Notes: generated from the letters alone by a model not told the origin. A DNA stretch of 64,000 nucleotides from CAWBAT01 sp046331665 (GCA_046331665.1 JAXLQK010000024.1:1-64000); one strand, 5' to 3'. Positions 27,586 through 37,188 are shown, numbered from the stretch's first letter. Program-made: numbers and translations.

Positions 27586-28581
27586 ATGAAAATCGTAATC
27601 CCAGGAGGCACGGGCCAAGTCGGTAGATTACTGGCAAGGGCTTTTACTCGAGACCATCACGAAGTTGTCACCCTGGGACGAACCCGAAAACCCGAGGCGT
27701 GGCGAGTCGTGAAATGGGATCCATGCGCAGTCACCAATTGGGCCGGCGAATTAGACGGTGCGGATGTCGTCATCAACCTGGCTGGGCGCTCGGTCAATTG
27801 CCGGTACACGCGCGCCAATCGCGACGAGATTCTGCAATCACGCGTCCACTCGGTGAAGTCAGTGGGGCAGGCAATTGCCGCCACGAAATGTCCCCCTAAA
27901 GTGTGGCTTCAGGCGAGTACAGCGGCGATCTATGCGCATTCCTTAGACAAGGAATACGATGAAGTCACCGGCCGTCTGGGAGGGAACGAAACGGGAGCAC
28001 CCGACACGTGGAAATTCAGCATCGAAGTAGCCACAGCTTGGGAGCGCGGCTTAGACCAGGCAACGACACCGCACACCCGCAAAGTCAAGCTTCGCTCGGC
28101 GATGATCATGAGCCCGGATGCTGACGGGATTTTCGATACACTGTTGGGACTGATTCGCTTAGGCGTTGGCGGAACTGCCGGCAGCGGGCGCCAATATGTC
28201 TCTTGGATTCACGAGTCTGATTTTGTCAGAGCAATTTATCGATTGATCGAAAATGACACTTTTGAAGGTGCGGTTAATCTCGCGTCTCCAAATCCGCTAC
28301 CGAACAAGGAATTCATGGCGATCCTGCGCCAAGCCTATGGTTTCCCGTTTGGCTTACCCGCTACCGAGTGGATGCTTTCCCTGGGAGCTTTATTTCTCAG
28401 AACCGAAACGGAACTCATTTTGAAAAGCCGACGTGTCGTGCCGGGACGTTTGCTCAAAGACGGATTCAAGTTTGACTTTCCTGACTGGGAATCAGCGGCA
28501 CGAGAACTCTGTGACCGCTATAGAGCAAACCGTAAGCATACATTCCAAAGAGAATTGAAGGTTGATCAGCCTCTTTCCTAA
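27586..28581 (+). CDS. TIGR01777-family NAD-dependent epimerase/dehydratase
   Basis: 331 residues from ATG 27586, which has AGGAGG upstream; a TTG at 27541 is less likely. The Rossmann motif GGTGQVGRLLA opens the protein, followed by DVVINLAGRSVNCRYT, LQASTAAIYAH and QYVSWIHESDFVRAIYRLI, all hallmarks of this SulA/YfcH-type extended SDR group. Last gene of the operon beginning at 25640. Substrate unknown. Confidence 0.9.
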   Translation: MKIVIPGGTGQVGRLLARAFTRDHHEVVTLGRTRKPEAWRVVKWDPCAVTNWAGELDGADVVINLAGRSVNCRYTRANRDEILQSRVHSVKSVGQAIAATKCPPKVWLQASTAAIYAHSLDKEYDEVTGRLGGNETGAPDTWKFSIEVATAWERGLDQATTPHTRKVKLRSAMIMSPDADGIFDTLLGLIRLGVGGTAGSGRQYVSWIHESDFVRAIYRLIENDTFEGAVNLASPNPLPNKEFMAILRQAYGFPFGLPATEWMLSLGALFLRTETELILKSRRVVPGRLLKDGFKFDFPDWESAARELCDRYRANRKHTFQRELKVDQPLS

Positions 28582-28799
28582 TCCAGCATTGACCGGATTC
28601 AAACCTGGATTCTCACCGGGGTCAGTGGACTTGGGGTTGCACTTCTCCTAACATACAACCAGGCTAACGTGTCAAAAGATAAAGTGATCTCCTTAAAGAG
28701 AACGTGGTTTCAAGGTTGGCACGACCCTTTTTCCACTTAAAAGCGCGACGTTTAGAATCTTCGGATTCATCTAAAGGCATCTTCCTGCGATCGACCCCA

Positions 28800-28823
28800 T
28801 TCATGCCTAGTTGGATCGCCGCC
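28800..28823 (+). repeat. 24-bp repeated word, copy 2
   Basis: Same sequence and orientation as 18502-18525. It lies between the epimerase and the minus-strand glycosidase. The minus strand continues AAIQLGMNGVDRRKMPLDES as an open frame toward 28680. Confidence 0.75.
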
Positions 28824-28844
28824 CGTCTTGTAGGTTCTACTGAG

Positions 28845-29894
28845 TTATCCGTTGGAGGCAGTTTTCCCCTGGGAAAAATACTCGAGGTCGTGCTGGATTG
28901 TGAGCGACCAACTGGTATGGCGGTCCATAGCTAGGAAGGACCACGGTATTGCTAGTGGGTAACCCTGAACGGCGGCTAGCTTGAGTCGATTAAGAACACT
29001 CTGACCTGTTCTCGTGAGCTCGGGCCAGATATCGGTGGATGCCGTAGCAAACTCACCGATGATGCACGGATACCTGGCATTGAATGGATGCCGTTTCAAT
29101 GTTCTGACTCCGTTGGCGTAATGATGGAATTGGTTAATCTCTGCAGTAATTCTCGATCTGCGAAGTGTGTCGAATGAGGCGAAACCAATAGTCGATTTCA
29201 AGCCAGCTCGTCGGATGCGCGCCTTACCTTCGTTGAGGAATGCTCGCATTGAGGGAGCAGTGATGGGATGGTTTAACTTGTGGTCGGGGTGCCAGGTATT
29301 CGTAATCCACTCCGGCTCATTGATTAGTTCCCATGCATAGATGACCTCGCGATGAGCCTGTGAAACACGCAGTAAGGGGTCCAGCGCTTGGTCGAGAAAC
29401 CTCCGGCGTTTGTTCGTATCAGTGATCACGTCGGCACGCCCCTGTTTCACCCAATCAGGATCCGGGATTGTATGGTGCTCGTTTACTGGATCCGGCTTGA
29501 TGATCGGCATGTTGCCGGGCTCGCAGAAGTGAAAGTCGATCAGAACAGGAAGCAATCGGATCGGCCGTGCTGCGTCCCTATTGAAGTTGACGAATCGAAT
29601 AAGAAGTTCTTCAAAATGTTCCAGGAATTCCGGGCCGAGCGGTGGCGGATCGAAACGCCATCCTTTTCCTGGCGTCGGATCTGGTCGCGGTGCATCACCA
29701 CCAATTCCATAGGTCAGCCCATCTGCAAGAATGAACCAGCGGACCACGCTGATCCCGAGCATGCTGAACAATTGAAGGTGTTGGTCAATCTGTTCGTACC
29801 ATGCAGGGCTCGTTTCAGTGCCTCGCCACTGCGGCGGCCCTAAACCAAAGTCCCAGCCATAGTTGACCCAAGGGTAATTTACCCCAACTTCCAT
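28845..29894 (-). CDS. GH5/clan-A-like glycoside hydrolase
   Basis: 349 residues. ATG 29894 is chosen because AGGAG lies 5 bases upstream; a GTG at 29900 would overlap it. The TIM-barrel hydrolase signature WELINEPEW gives the acid/base Glu193, and CIIGEFATA near the C-terminus gives the likely nucleophile Glu281. Other supports are VVRWFILADGLTYG and LLPVLIDFHFC. No signal peptide, so cytoplasmic unless exported otherwise. Specificity is not assignable. Confidence 0.8.
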   Translation of the reverse strand: MEVGVNYPWVNYGWDFGLGPPQWRGTETSPAWYEQIDQHLQLFSMLGISVVRWFILADGLTYGIGGDAPRPDPTPGKGWRFDPPPLGPEFLEHFEELLIRFVNFNRDAARPIRLLPVLIDFHFCEPGNMPIIKPDPVNEHHTIPDPDWVKQGRADVITDTNKRRRFLDQALDPLLRVSQAHREVIYAWELINEPEWITNTWHPDHKLNHPITAPSMRAFLNEGKARIRRAGLKSTIGFASFDTLRRSRITAEINQFHHYANGVRTLKRHPFNARYPCIIGEFATASTDIWPELTRTGQSVLNRLKLAAVQGYPLAIPWSFLAMDRHTSWSLTIQHDLEYFSQGKTASNG

Positions 29895-30037
29895 GCTCAC
29901 TCCTGGCAGGTTGATGAAAAACTTGAATTCTCAAAATGCAACTTCTTTCCACGCTATATTAGCAGCAGACTCAGCGTTATACTTGGTCTTCACTCAATTA
30001 ATCTTGTTTCGATAATGATTTCAAGAGACCACTTCAA

Positions 30038-31054
30038 ATGAACAAGACCTTCCAGAGAATCAGCTTGGTTGTGATGCTTTTTCTTGCAATTGTGCAAATC
30101 TCTATCCCGAAAGATTCCAAGAGCCCCACGGGGAGTGCCCCCAAACGCCCTCTGACGAAACCGGATATCGATTTGATGATGACACAACTTTCGAATTGGG
30201 GCCGCTGGGGGGCCCAGGACCAGTTGGGAACCTTGAATTTATTGACGCCGGAACTTCGTCTGCGGGCGACCCGGTTGGCAAAGGAAGGAAAATCCGTATC
30301 ACTAGCGCGACCTGTAGAGACTGTACTTGCACCCGACAACCCGGATCCGTTCCTCCATAAAATGATTCTCATCGGAGCCGACAACCCCGGGCAATTTGCC
30401 GCTGATGAATATGCGGTTTCCTTCCATGGCCATGCTCATACCCACCTGGACTCTCTGGGGCATATGTTCTACAACGGGAAAATGTATAATGGGGTCCCGC
30501 AGGAAACAATCACTGCGGAAGGCTCTGCGAAGATTTCCATCTTGGCTCTTCAATCGGGTATTCTGGCACGTGGTGTCTTAATCGATATTGCCCGTTTGAA
30601 AGACGCTCCGTATTTGGAACCCGGCACGGCCATTTATCCGGAGGACCTTGAAGCCTGGGAGAAAAAGGCGCGGATCAAGGTGAAGAGCGGCGATGTTGTC
30701 CTGATTCGCACGGGGCGATGGGCCCGCCGGTCGCGTCAGGGAGCTTGGGACATTGCAAAAGAATCGGCCGGATTGCATGCCGCATGCGCCGCTTGGCTGA
30801 AGCAGCGGGACATTGCCGTATTGGGAAGCGATGATGGCAGTGATGTGGCTCCCTCCGGAATTGAAGGGCTCACCCATCCCATTCATCAGTTGATGTTGGT
30901 CGCCGCTGGAATTCACATTCTTGACTGCTGCGATCTGGAGGCTCTGAGCCGGGAATGCCAGCAGCGGCAGCGCTGGGAATTCATGTTTACCGTGGCTCCT
31001 TTGGCTGTTCCTGGGGGGACGGGCTCTCCCGTGAATCCTATCGCCACTTTTTGA
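30038..31054 (+). CDS. Exported cyclase-family metal-dependent hydrolase (kynurenine-formamidase-like)
   Basis: 338 residues. A hydrophobic leader (ISLVVMLFLAIVQISIP) suggests export. The cyclase family is identified by LSNWGRWGAQDQLGTLNLL and the metal motif HGHAHTHLDSLGH, plus GVLIDIARLK, SGDVVLIRTGRWA and GSDDGSDVAPSGIEG. Such enzymes hydrolyse N-formyl or cyclic amide substrates. The cupin follows after 26 bp. Its export matches the neighbouring exported amino-acid enzymes. Confidence 0.88.
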   Translation: MNKTFQRISLVVMLFLAIVQISIPKDSKSPTGSAPKRPLTKPDIDLMMTQLSNWGRWGAQDQLGTLNLLTPELRLRATRLAKEGKSVSLARPVETVLAPDNPDPFLHKMILIGADNPGQFAADEYAVSFHGHAHTHLDSLGHMFYNGKMYNGVPQETITAEGSAKISILALQSGILARGVLIDIARLKDAPYLEPGTAIYPEDLEAWEKKARIKVKSGDVVLIRTGRWARRSRQGAWDIAKESAGLHAACAAWLKQRDIAVLGSDDGSDVAPSGIEGLTHPIHQLMLVAAGIHILDCCDLEALSRECQQRQRWEFMFTVAPLAVPGGTGSPVNPIATF

Positions 31055-31080
31055 CATTTATGAAATGAGGTTAAATCCCG

Positions 31081-31446
31081 ATGCCCTTTATCAATCTTGA
31101 ATCGATGCCAGCCATTGAAGTGTTGCCAGGAGTCCGCATTCGCGCCCCGCATGGCCAGAACCTGATGCTTTCCTACCTGGAAATGGAACAAGGGGCCGTC
31201 GTCCCGCTTCACTCCCACCCGCATGAGCAGGGAGGAATCCTGCTTCAAGGAAAGATGGAATTGACGATCGGGGATGAAGTTCGAATTGTCGAGCCGGGTG
31301 CCATGTTCCTGGTTCCCCCCAATGTACTTCACAAAGCGGTTGCCGTCGACGGGCCGCTGGTGGCGCTCGATGAGTTCAGTCCGGTGAGGGAAGACTACGC
31401 AGAGTTATTTAATAAATACATTGGACAATCAGATGCCAAAAGATAG
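31081..31446 (+). CDS. Small cupin-domain protein
   Basis: 121 residues. Cupin motif 1 is VVPLHSHPHEQGGILLQGKM and motif 2 is AMFLVPPNVLHKAVA, giving a His/His/Glu/His metal site. No signal peptide. Probably co-transcribed with the cyclase; a role in substrate binding or isomerisation is possible but unproven. Confidence 0.88.
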   Translation: MPFINLESMPAIEVLPGVRIRAPHGQNLMLSYLEMEQGAVVPLHSHPHEQGGILLQGKMELTIGDEVRIVEPGAMFLVPPNVLHKAVAVDGPLVALDEFSPVREDYAELFNKYIGQSDAKR

Positions 31447-31945
31447 CAAGGAAGATTCAGCATCGTCCGGAAAGATTCGGTTCCTGCCGTCAAACTGACT
31501 GATTGCCGCATCGGCTTTGAATGAAGTGGGGTGAAAAGTGGACATGTTCGGGAATTGTGATTCATCGCAGTCATGAATTTTTGATTCAAAGTATTTTTCA
31601 GCCTGCCAGCTCCTTCCTTCTTACCCACAAATCTGGTTGTCCTGCTGGTGCTTTTTCCTCTCGCTCCAGGTAAATTCGCAATAAGAATAAGGTTAAATAT
31701 TCTTGAAGGCCTTTCTCCGTGCTGGTTTCGAGCAGCTTCTTGGTGTAATCTGATAGATAGATGGTTACCTATTAAAGCAACTTCATTCAGTTAGAAACAG
31801 CTCGCAACACTAGTCGACATCCAAAACCTCTCAAAAGTTCCTCAGCGCCGCTCCCTTGGGGAAGTGTTTCCCAGAATTGCGGAAGCGCAAAATATAGGAA
31901 GAACGAAGTTCAGGATCCAATTTGTCTGACAGATAGGAGGCTTTC
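31447..31945. other. Spacer upstream of the DcaP-like porin
   Basis: About 500 bp with no supported gene. It is likely to hold the promoter of the 31946-39134 gene series; no definite -35/-10 pair or riboswitch was recognised. Confidence 0.5.
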
Positions 31946-33394
31946 ATGATTCTAAGAACTCCACTCATCCAGATTCGCGCCAAGTGGATTTCCCTTCTGC
32001 TTATAGTCGCTCAGATCTTCATCGCGCAGTCGGCCTGGACGCAATCCCAGGATGCAACAAAGGAAATTCCGGACGTGCAACAATTGAAAAGCAAACTCTT
32101 GCAGTTGGAGCAGGCGATGCAGGATCTCAAAGGCCAGATCGAGAAGGTAGAACAGGCTCAAAAGACTGTTAGTGCCACTCCTCCGGCAGCTCCTCCTGCC
32201 CCTGCCCCTACCGTCGAGACTGCAGCGAAAAAAACTGACAAGCCCGCCTCTGCCCCCAAATCGAAGGCGGAAAATACTCTCCAGTTCTATGGCTTCGTCA
32301 TGATGGACTCCGGTTACGACTTCAAGACGAACAATCCGGATTGGTTTGACGTTATTCGTCCGACGAAACTGCCAGCGTATGATGGAGAGTTTGCCCCCGA
32401 TGGGAAATTCTACTATGGGGTCCGGCAGACTCGCTTTGGAGTGAAGTCATCGACGGATACCCGATACGGCGATTTAAAGACGATTTTCGAATTCGAGTTG
32501 TTTGGGACCGGCGTCGACGCCGGGCAAACCACTTTTCGCCTGCGCCATGCTTATGGGGAACTAGGTCATTTTGGAGCCGGCCAAACTTGGAGTCCCTTTA
32601 TGGACATCGACGTATTCCCCAACTCCCTGGAGTACTGGGGACCCAACGGGATGGTGTTCTTTCGCAATGTGCAATTTCGCTGGATGCCCATTAAAAGCGA
32701 AAAGGGTCGCATCACCATTGCCATCGAACGGCCCGGAGCCAGCGCCGATCAGGGAATTTATCAGGATCGTATCGAGTTGACGGGAGTCAGAGGCCAATTC
32801 AACATGCCTGACATATCCTGGGATGCCAGGCTGAATAAGGGCTGGGGTTACGTACAGGCCGCGGGCATTTTTCGTAAGATTTCATGGGTTGATACACTCA
32901 AGGATGCGTATGACTTCAGCGGGACTGCCTACGGTTATGGAATCAACCTGACCTCAAATGTTAAGTTTGGCAAAAAGAGCATTGGAAGATTCGCCTTTGT
33001 TTACGGACAAGGCATCGAGAATTACATGAACGATGCGCCAGTCGATGTTGCCATTCAAAACAACTTCAGCGACCCGGTTCGACCGATCAAAGGCGTGGCC
33101 CTGCCAGTCATGGGTATTGTGTCCTTTGTGGACCACAATTGGAGCCGAAAATTCAGCACCTCACTCGGGTATTCCATGCTCAACGTTCAGAATTCGAATG
33201 GGCAAGAGCCCTCAGCGTTTCATCAGGGTCATTATGCACTCAGTAACCTTCTCTTTTACCCCGTTGAAAATGTCATGCTGGGTGGAGAATTCCAGTTTGG
33301 AAGACGGTTGAATTACCTGGATGGCTTTAATGTAAATGACTATCGAGTCCAATTTTCGTTCCGATATAATTGGTCCAAGACTTTCGGATATTGA
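31946..33394 (+). CDS. DcaP-like outer-membrane porin
   Basis: 482 residues, ribosome site AGGAGG. Signal peptide (SLLLIVAQIFIAQSAWTQ), then a coiled-coil QLKSKLLQLEQAMQDLKGQI, a Pro/Ala linker (PPAAPPAPAPT) and a beta-barrel beginning TLQFYGFVMMDSGYDF and ending VQFSFRYNWSKTFGY. This is the layout of trimeric DcaP channels, known for dicarboxylate uptake, which suits the adjacent Dcu-type transporter and aspartase. Confidence 0.85.
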   Translation: MILRTPLIQIRAKWISLLLIVAQIFIAQSAWTQSQDATKEIPDVQQLKSKLLQLEQAMQDLKGQIEKVEQAQKTVSATPPAAPPAPAPTVETAAKKTDKPASAPKSKAENTLQFYGFVMMDSGYDFKTNNPDWFDVIRPTKLPAYDGEFAPDGKFYYGVRQTRFGVKSSTDTRYGDLKTIFEFELFGTGVDAGQTTFRLRHAYGELGHFGAGQTWSPFMDIDVFPNSLEYWGPNGMVFFRNVQFRWMPIKSEKGRITIAIERPGASADQGIYQDRIELTGVRGQFNMPDISWDARLNKGWGYVQAAGIFRKISWVDTLKDAYDFSGTAYGYGINLTSNVKFGKKSIGRFAFVYGQGIENYMNDAPVDVAIQNNFSDPVRPIKGVALPVMGIVSFVDHNWSRKFSTSLGYSMLNVQNSNGQEPSAFHQGHYALSNLLFYPVENVMLGGEFQFGRRLNYLDGFNVNDYRVQFSFRYNWSKTFGY

Positions 33395-33498
33395 TGAAAA
33401 ACAGGACGAAGGGACCCAACGGGAAGGTGCGGTAGCACGTCACTTAGAGCCAGCAGATAACATGGATTTCTTTATTGATCCGGCAATGAGGTGACCCG

Positions 33499-34836
33499 AT
33501 GCTTTTATGGGTAGAATTGGCAGTGCTCCTGGCCTCGATTATTATCGGGGCCCGTTTGGGAGGAATGGCGCTCGGGCCGATGGGTGGCCTGGGGCTTTTG
33601 ATCTTTGTCTTTTTATTCCATCTTCCTCCTGGCAGTCCTCCGGGAACCGTCCTGGGAATGATCTTGGCAGTGATTACAGCCCTCTCGCTTATGCAGGCGG
33701 CAGGAGGGCTGGACTATATCATCGAAGTGGCCGAGAGAATTCTGCGCCGGAACCCCGCGCGCATCACCTTCCTTGCTCCGCTAGTCACCTATCTTCTAAT
33801 CCTGGTCTCGGGGACACAACACGTCATTTATGCCCTTCTGCCCGTCATTGCTGAGGTGGCGCGCAAGGCGGGCATTCGCCCTGAACGGCCTTTGTCGGTC
33901 AGTGTGATTGCTTCGCAGCATGGACTCGTGGCGTCGCCGGTTTCTGCAGCTACCGTTGCCCTCATCAGCGGGCTGGCTGCCTCGAAGGTCGGACTGCCTC
34001 AAATCATGATGATCACCATCCCTTCAACGTTTATCGGGGTTTTGGCTGGGGTGTTGTCCGTGGCGTTCCGGGGCAAGGAATTAGCCGATGACCCTGAGTA
34101 TCAACATCGGCTCGCAGAAGGGAAGGTGAGTCCTCCGGCTGTGCGAAAGGAGATGACTGCTAAGGAACGCACAACTGCCATGGCTTCCTGTGCGGTATTT
34201 TTGGCGGCCATCATTGCCGTTGTTCTCATCGGACTTTTTCCGAGTCTTCGACCAATCTATGAGAAAATCGGAGAAGGAGTGACGGAAACCGGCCAGGTGG
34301 AGATGGGCCGGGCGGTCATGATTGTCATGATGGCGGCTGCGGGAGCGATGCTTGTATTGTTGCGCGTCGACTCTGAAAAGGCTGTGAAGGGAAGCATCAT
34401 GAAAGGGGGTCTGACTGCCATCATCTGCATCCTGGGTGTGTCATGGATGGGGTCATCCTTCTTCGAAGGAAATCAGACCTTGATTGTCGCCGTCATTTCC
34501 GATCTTGTGAGGGCCCAACCGTGGGTCTACGCAGTTGGCTTATTCACTCTTTCGATCCTTCTTTTCAGCCAGGCCGCGACCATTGTCACTCTGGTCCCCG
34601 TGGCTCTTGCGCTTGGTTTACCTGTGCCTCTCATTGTAGGGGCCTATCCAGCCGTAAACGGTAATTTCTTTCTCCCCACTTACGGCACAGTTTTGGCAGC
34701 CGTCTCCTTCGACCAATCCGGAACGACAAGGATTGGGAAATACCTGCTCAACCATAGTTTCATGCTCCCAGGGCTGGTCACGACTGCCACGGCAACCGTG
34801 GTGGCTTCTGTATTAGCACAATGGCTTTTAAAGTAA
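33499..34836 (+). CDS. Anaerobic C4-dicarboxylate transporter, DcuA/DcuB family
   Basis: 445 residues, normal family length; ribosome site GAGG. Family segments: MGGLGLLIFVFLFHLPPGSP, SGTQHVIYALLPVIAEVARK, IASQHGLVASPVSAATVAL, FSQAATIVTLVPVALALGL and PAVNGNFFLPTYGTVLAAVS. Inner-membrane exchanger of fumarate, aspartate or malate for succinate in fumarate respiration. The signal-peptide-bearing aspartase starts 13 bp later, implying co-expression. Confidence 0.93.
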   Translation: MLLWVELAVLLASIIIGARLGGMALGPMGGLGLLIFVFLFHLPPGSPPGTVLGMILAVITALSLMQAAGGLDYIIEVAERILRRNPARITFLAPLVTYLLILVSGTQHVIYALLPVIAEVARKAGIRPERPLSVSVIASQHGLVASPVSAATVALISGLAASKVGLPQIMMITIPSTFIGVLAGVLSVAFRGKELADDPEYQHRLAEGKVSPPAVRKEMTAKERTTAMASCAVFLAAIIAVVLIGLFPSLRPIYEKIGEGVTETGQVEMGRAVMIVMMAAAGAMLVLLRVDSEKAVKGSIMKGGLTAIICILGVSWMGSSFFEGNQTLIVAVISDLVRAQPWVYAVGLFTLSILLFSQAATIVTLVPVALALGLPVPLIVGAYPAVNGNFFLPTYGTVLAAVSFDQSGTTRIGKYLLNHSFMLPGLVTTATATVVASVLAQWLLK

Positions 34837-34849
34837 CTTGGAGGTTCGT

Positions 34850-36343
34850 ATGAAGATTCATCGTGTTCTCTTACTGGCCGCACTGATCGGTCTACTCCTC
34901 ATCCCGAACGCGTCTGCCCAGCAATCGTATCGCGTCGAGAAGGATCTGCTGGGTGAAAAGCAAATCCCTGCGGATGCTTACTATGGTGTTCAGACGGCAC
35001 GGGCGATTGAAAATTTCCAAATATCAGGGGTTTTGATTAACCACTACCCTGGATTCGTGGAGGCATGGGCGATTGTAAAGTTGGCTGCGGCAAGAGCCAA
35101 TACTGATGTCGGTGCCATGAAGCCAGAAACGTTGGCCGCTATTGAAAAAGCTTGTCATGCAGTCCTCGACGGCAAGTACCACGATCAGTTTGTGGTGGAT
35201 TGGTATCAGGGAGGCGCAGGTACCTCAACCAACATGAACGCCAACGAGGTACTAGCCAATGTCGCCCTGGTGCTTAGCGGACACAAGAAAGGCGAATATC
35301 AGATTATCGATCCGCATGATCACTTGAATATGTCCCAGTCAACCAACGACTCCTACCCGACGGCAGTGAAGGTTGCCTTTATTTTAAGAAACGACAAGCT
35401 GATCGAGGAGCTGCAAAAGCTGGTGGACTCTTTCCGGAGAAAGGGAGACGCCTACTTGAGGATGGTAAAGATGGGCCGGACCGAAATGCAGGACGCAGTG
35501 CCCATGACCGTCGGTCAGGAGTTTCACGCCTTTGCCTCGAGTCTGGAAGGTGAAATCCAATTACTGCGGGATGCGGAAAAATATCTCTACACAGTGAACA
35601 TGGGCGCCACCGCCATTGGAACCGGCATCAATGTCCCCAAGGGGTATCCGGAAAAATGCGCGGCCCACCTTGCCAGGCTGACGGGTAAGCCCATCGTCCC
35701 TGCCTCTGACATGATTGCGGCGACCTGGGACCAACAGGGATTTGTCGTGTATTCTTCCGCCCTTAAGAGTTTGGCCGTGAAGCTTTCGAAGATCGCCAGC
35801 GATTTGATTCTGCTGACTTCAGGGCCTCGGGCCGGACTTTTCGAGATCAATCTGCCACCCCTGCAGCCAGGCTCATCGATCATGCCGGGCAAAGTGAATC
35901 CCGTCATGCCTGAACTGATGAACATCGTAGCCTTTCGCGTGATGGGAAATGACGCCAGCGTGAGTTTTGCCGCCCACAGTGGACAACTCCAGCTCAACGC
36001 CTACGAGCCTATCGCCGGACTGGCAGTCATTGAGTCCCAGAGTCTGCTGTATCGGACCTCCATCGCTTTCCGAATGAAGTGCATTGACGGGATTACGGTG
36101 AACGAAAAAACCTTGCAGCACTATATGGAAACGACAGTGGGTATCGTTACTGCCCTCAATCCAATCATCGGCTACGAAAAAGCCACGGAACTGGCGGAAG
36201 AAGCCTATAAGAGCGGTAAAGGGATTTTGGAAATCATTCGGGAGAAGAAGGTATTAACGGAAAAACAGATTCAGGAACTCCTCGACCCAGTCAAGCTGAC
36301 CGGGCTCGATCCATCGCTTTACCAAAAGAAATCAAACCAGTAA
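34850..36343 (+). CDS. aspA: Aspartate ammonia-lyase with signal peptide (predicted periplasmic)
   Basis: 497 residues. ATG 34850 has GGAGG 5-9 bases upstream. Residues 1-24 form a clear signal peptide (KIHRVLLLAALIGLLLIPNA, cleavage at ASA-QQ); the standard aspartase start YRVEKDLLGEKQIPADAYYG follows immediately. Aspartase landmarks: GAGTSTNMNANEVLAN, NMSQSTNDSYPTAVKVA, GRTEMQDAVPMTVGQEF and the lyase loop GSSIMPGKVNPVMPE (about residues 341-355). It should convert L-aspartate to fumarate and ammonia. Cytoplasmic location is usual, so export is the oddity. It sits between the Dcu transporter and a periplasmic asparaginase. Confidence 0.93.
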   Translation: MKIHRVLLLAALIGLLLIPNASAQQSYRVEKDLLGEKQIPADAYYGVQTARAIENFQISGVLINHYPGFVEAWAIVKLAAARANTDVGAMKPETLAAIEKACHAVLDGKYHDQFVVDWYQGGAGTSTNMNANEVLANVALVLSGHKKGEYQIIDPHDHLNMSQSTNDSYPTAVKVAFILRNDKLIEELQKLVDSFRRKGDAYLRMVKMGRTEMQDAVPMTVGQEFHAFASSLEGEIQLLRDAEKYLYTVNMGATAIGTGINVPKGYPEKCAAHLARLTGKPIVPASDMIAATWDQQGFVVYSSALKSLAVKLSKIASDLILLTSGPRAGLFEINLPPLQPGSSIMPGKVNPVMPELMNIVAFRVMGNDASVSFAAHSGQLQLNAYEPIAGLAVIESQSLLYRTSIAFRMKCIDGITVNEKTLQHYMETTVGIVTALNPIIGYEKATELAEEAYKSGKGILEIIREKKVLTEKQIQELLDPVKLTGLDPSLYQKKSNQ

Positions 36344-36359
36344 TTCAGGAGGTATTGTC

Positions 36360-37187
36360 ATGAAACGAATTTTTCAACAGCTCCTGGGGGGACTACTTCT
36401 CTTCCTTTTCTCTGTCTCCGTGTCAGCGGCAGACAAACTTCCAACGGTGGTCGTTCTGGCGACCGGAGGCACCATTGCCGGGGCAGCGGCGAGCGATGTT
36501 CAAGCGGCCTATACTTCGGGCCAAGTGGGCGTTGATCAGCTCCTGGCCGCTGTACCTCAGGCGAAGAAACTGGCCATCCTGCGCGGAGAGCAGATCTCGA
36601 ACATCGGCTCTCAGGATATGAATGACGTGGTCTGGCTGAAGCTCGCTCACCGCATCAACGAGCTCGCTGCAATGCCAGAGGTGAATGGGATTGTCATTAC
36701 TCATGGCACTGATACGATCGAGGAAACCGCGTACTTCTTGAATCTCGTCGTCAAGTCAAAAAAGCCTGTCGTCTTGACAGCCGCCATGCGTCCCTCGACG
36801 GCTCTCTCGGCGGATGGTCCCCTCAATTTCTTTAACGCGGTGGCTGTGGCCGCCAACCCTGAAGCAGCCGGGCGCGGGGTCTTGGTTGTTGTCAACGACT
36901 GGATCCATGGAGCGGCCTCGCTCACCAAAACCAGTACGACGGCGGTGCAGACATTTCTTTCACCGCTTCGCGGCCTCATCGGTACAGTCGCTTATGGCCA
37001 AGCCGAATTTTTCCGGGGCCCCGTGGGGCGGAGCACTGCCGATTCTGAATTTTCGCTGGATGGAGTTACGGCACTGCCTCGCGTCGACATTGTGATGGCC
37101 TATGAAAATATGGATGGAGTGCTCATCGACGCATCGGCAGCAGCCGGGGCGAAGGGGATAGTGATTGCCGGCGTGGGAAACGAGTAA
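36360..37187 (+). CDS. ansB: Type II L-asparaginase, periplasmic, interrupted by a 1-bp insertion
   Basis: 275 residues before a premature stop; ribosome site AGGAGG. Signal peptide QQLLGGLLLFLFSVSVSAA. Catalytic threonines are present in ATGGTIAG and ITHGTDTIEETAYFL; TAAMRPSTALSADGPLN is also typical. At 37179-37191 the frame reads GVGNE-stop, whereas GVGNGNMTE is expected. Deleting the A at 37183 restores it and joins the tail at 37189-37425. Converts Asn to Asp plus ammonia, feeding the aspartase upstream. Co-transcribed (16 bp gap). Confidence 0.9.
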   Translation: MKRIFQQLLGGLLLFLFSVSVSAADKLPTVVVLATGGTIAGAAASDVQAAYTSGQVGVDQLLAAVPQAKKLAILRGEQISNIGSQDMNDVVWLKLAHRINELAAMPEVNGIVITHGTDTIEETAYFLNLVVKSKKPVVLTAAMRPSTALSADGPLNFFNAVAVAANPEAAGRGVLVVVNDWIHGAASLTKTSTTAVQTFLSPLRGLIGTVAYGQAEFFRGPVGRSTADSEFSLDGVTALPRVDIVMAYENMDGVLIDASAAAGAKGIVIAGVGNE

Positions 37188-37188
37188 T

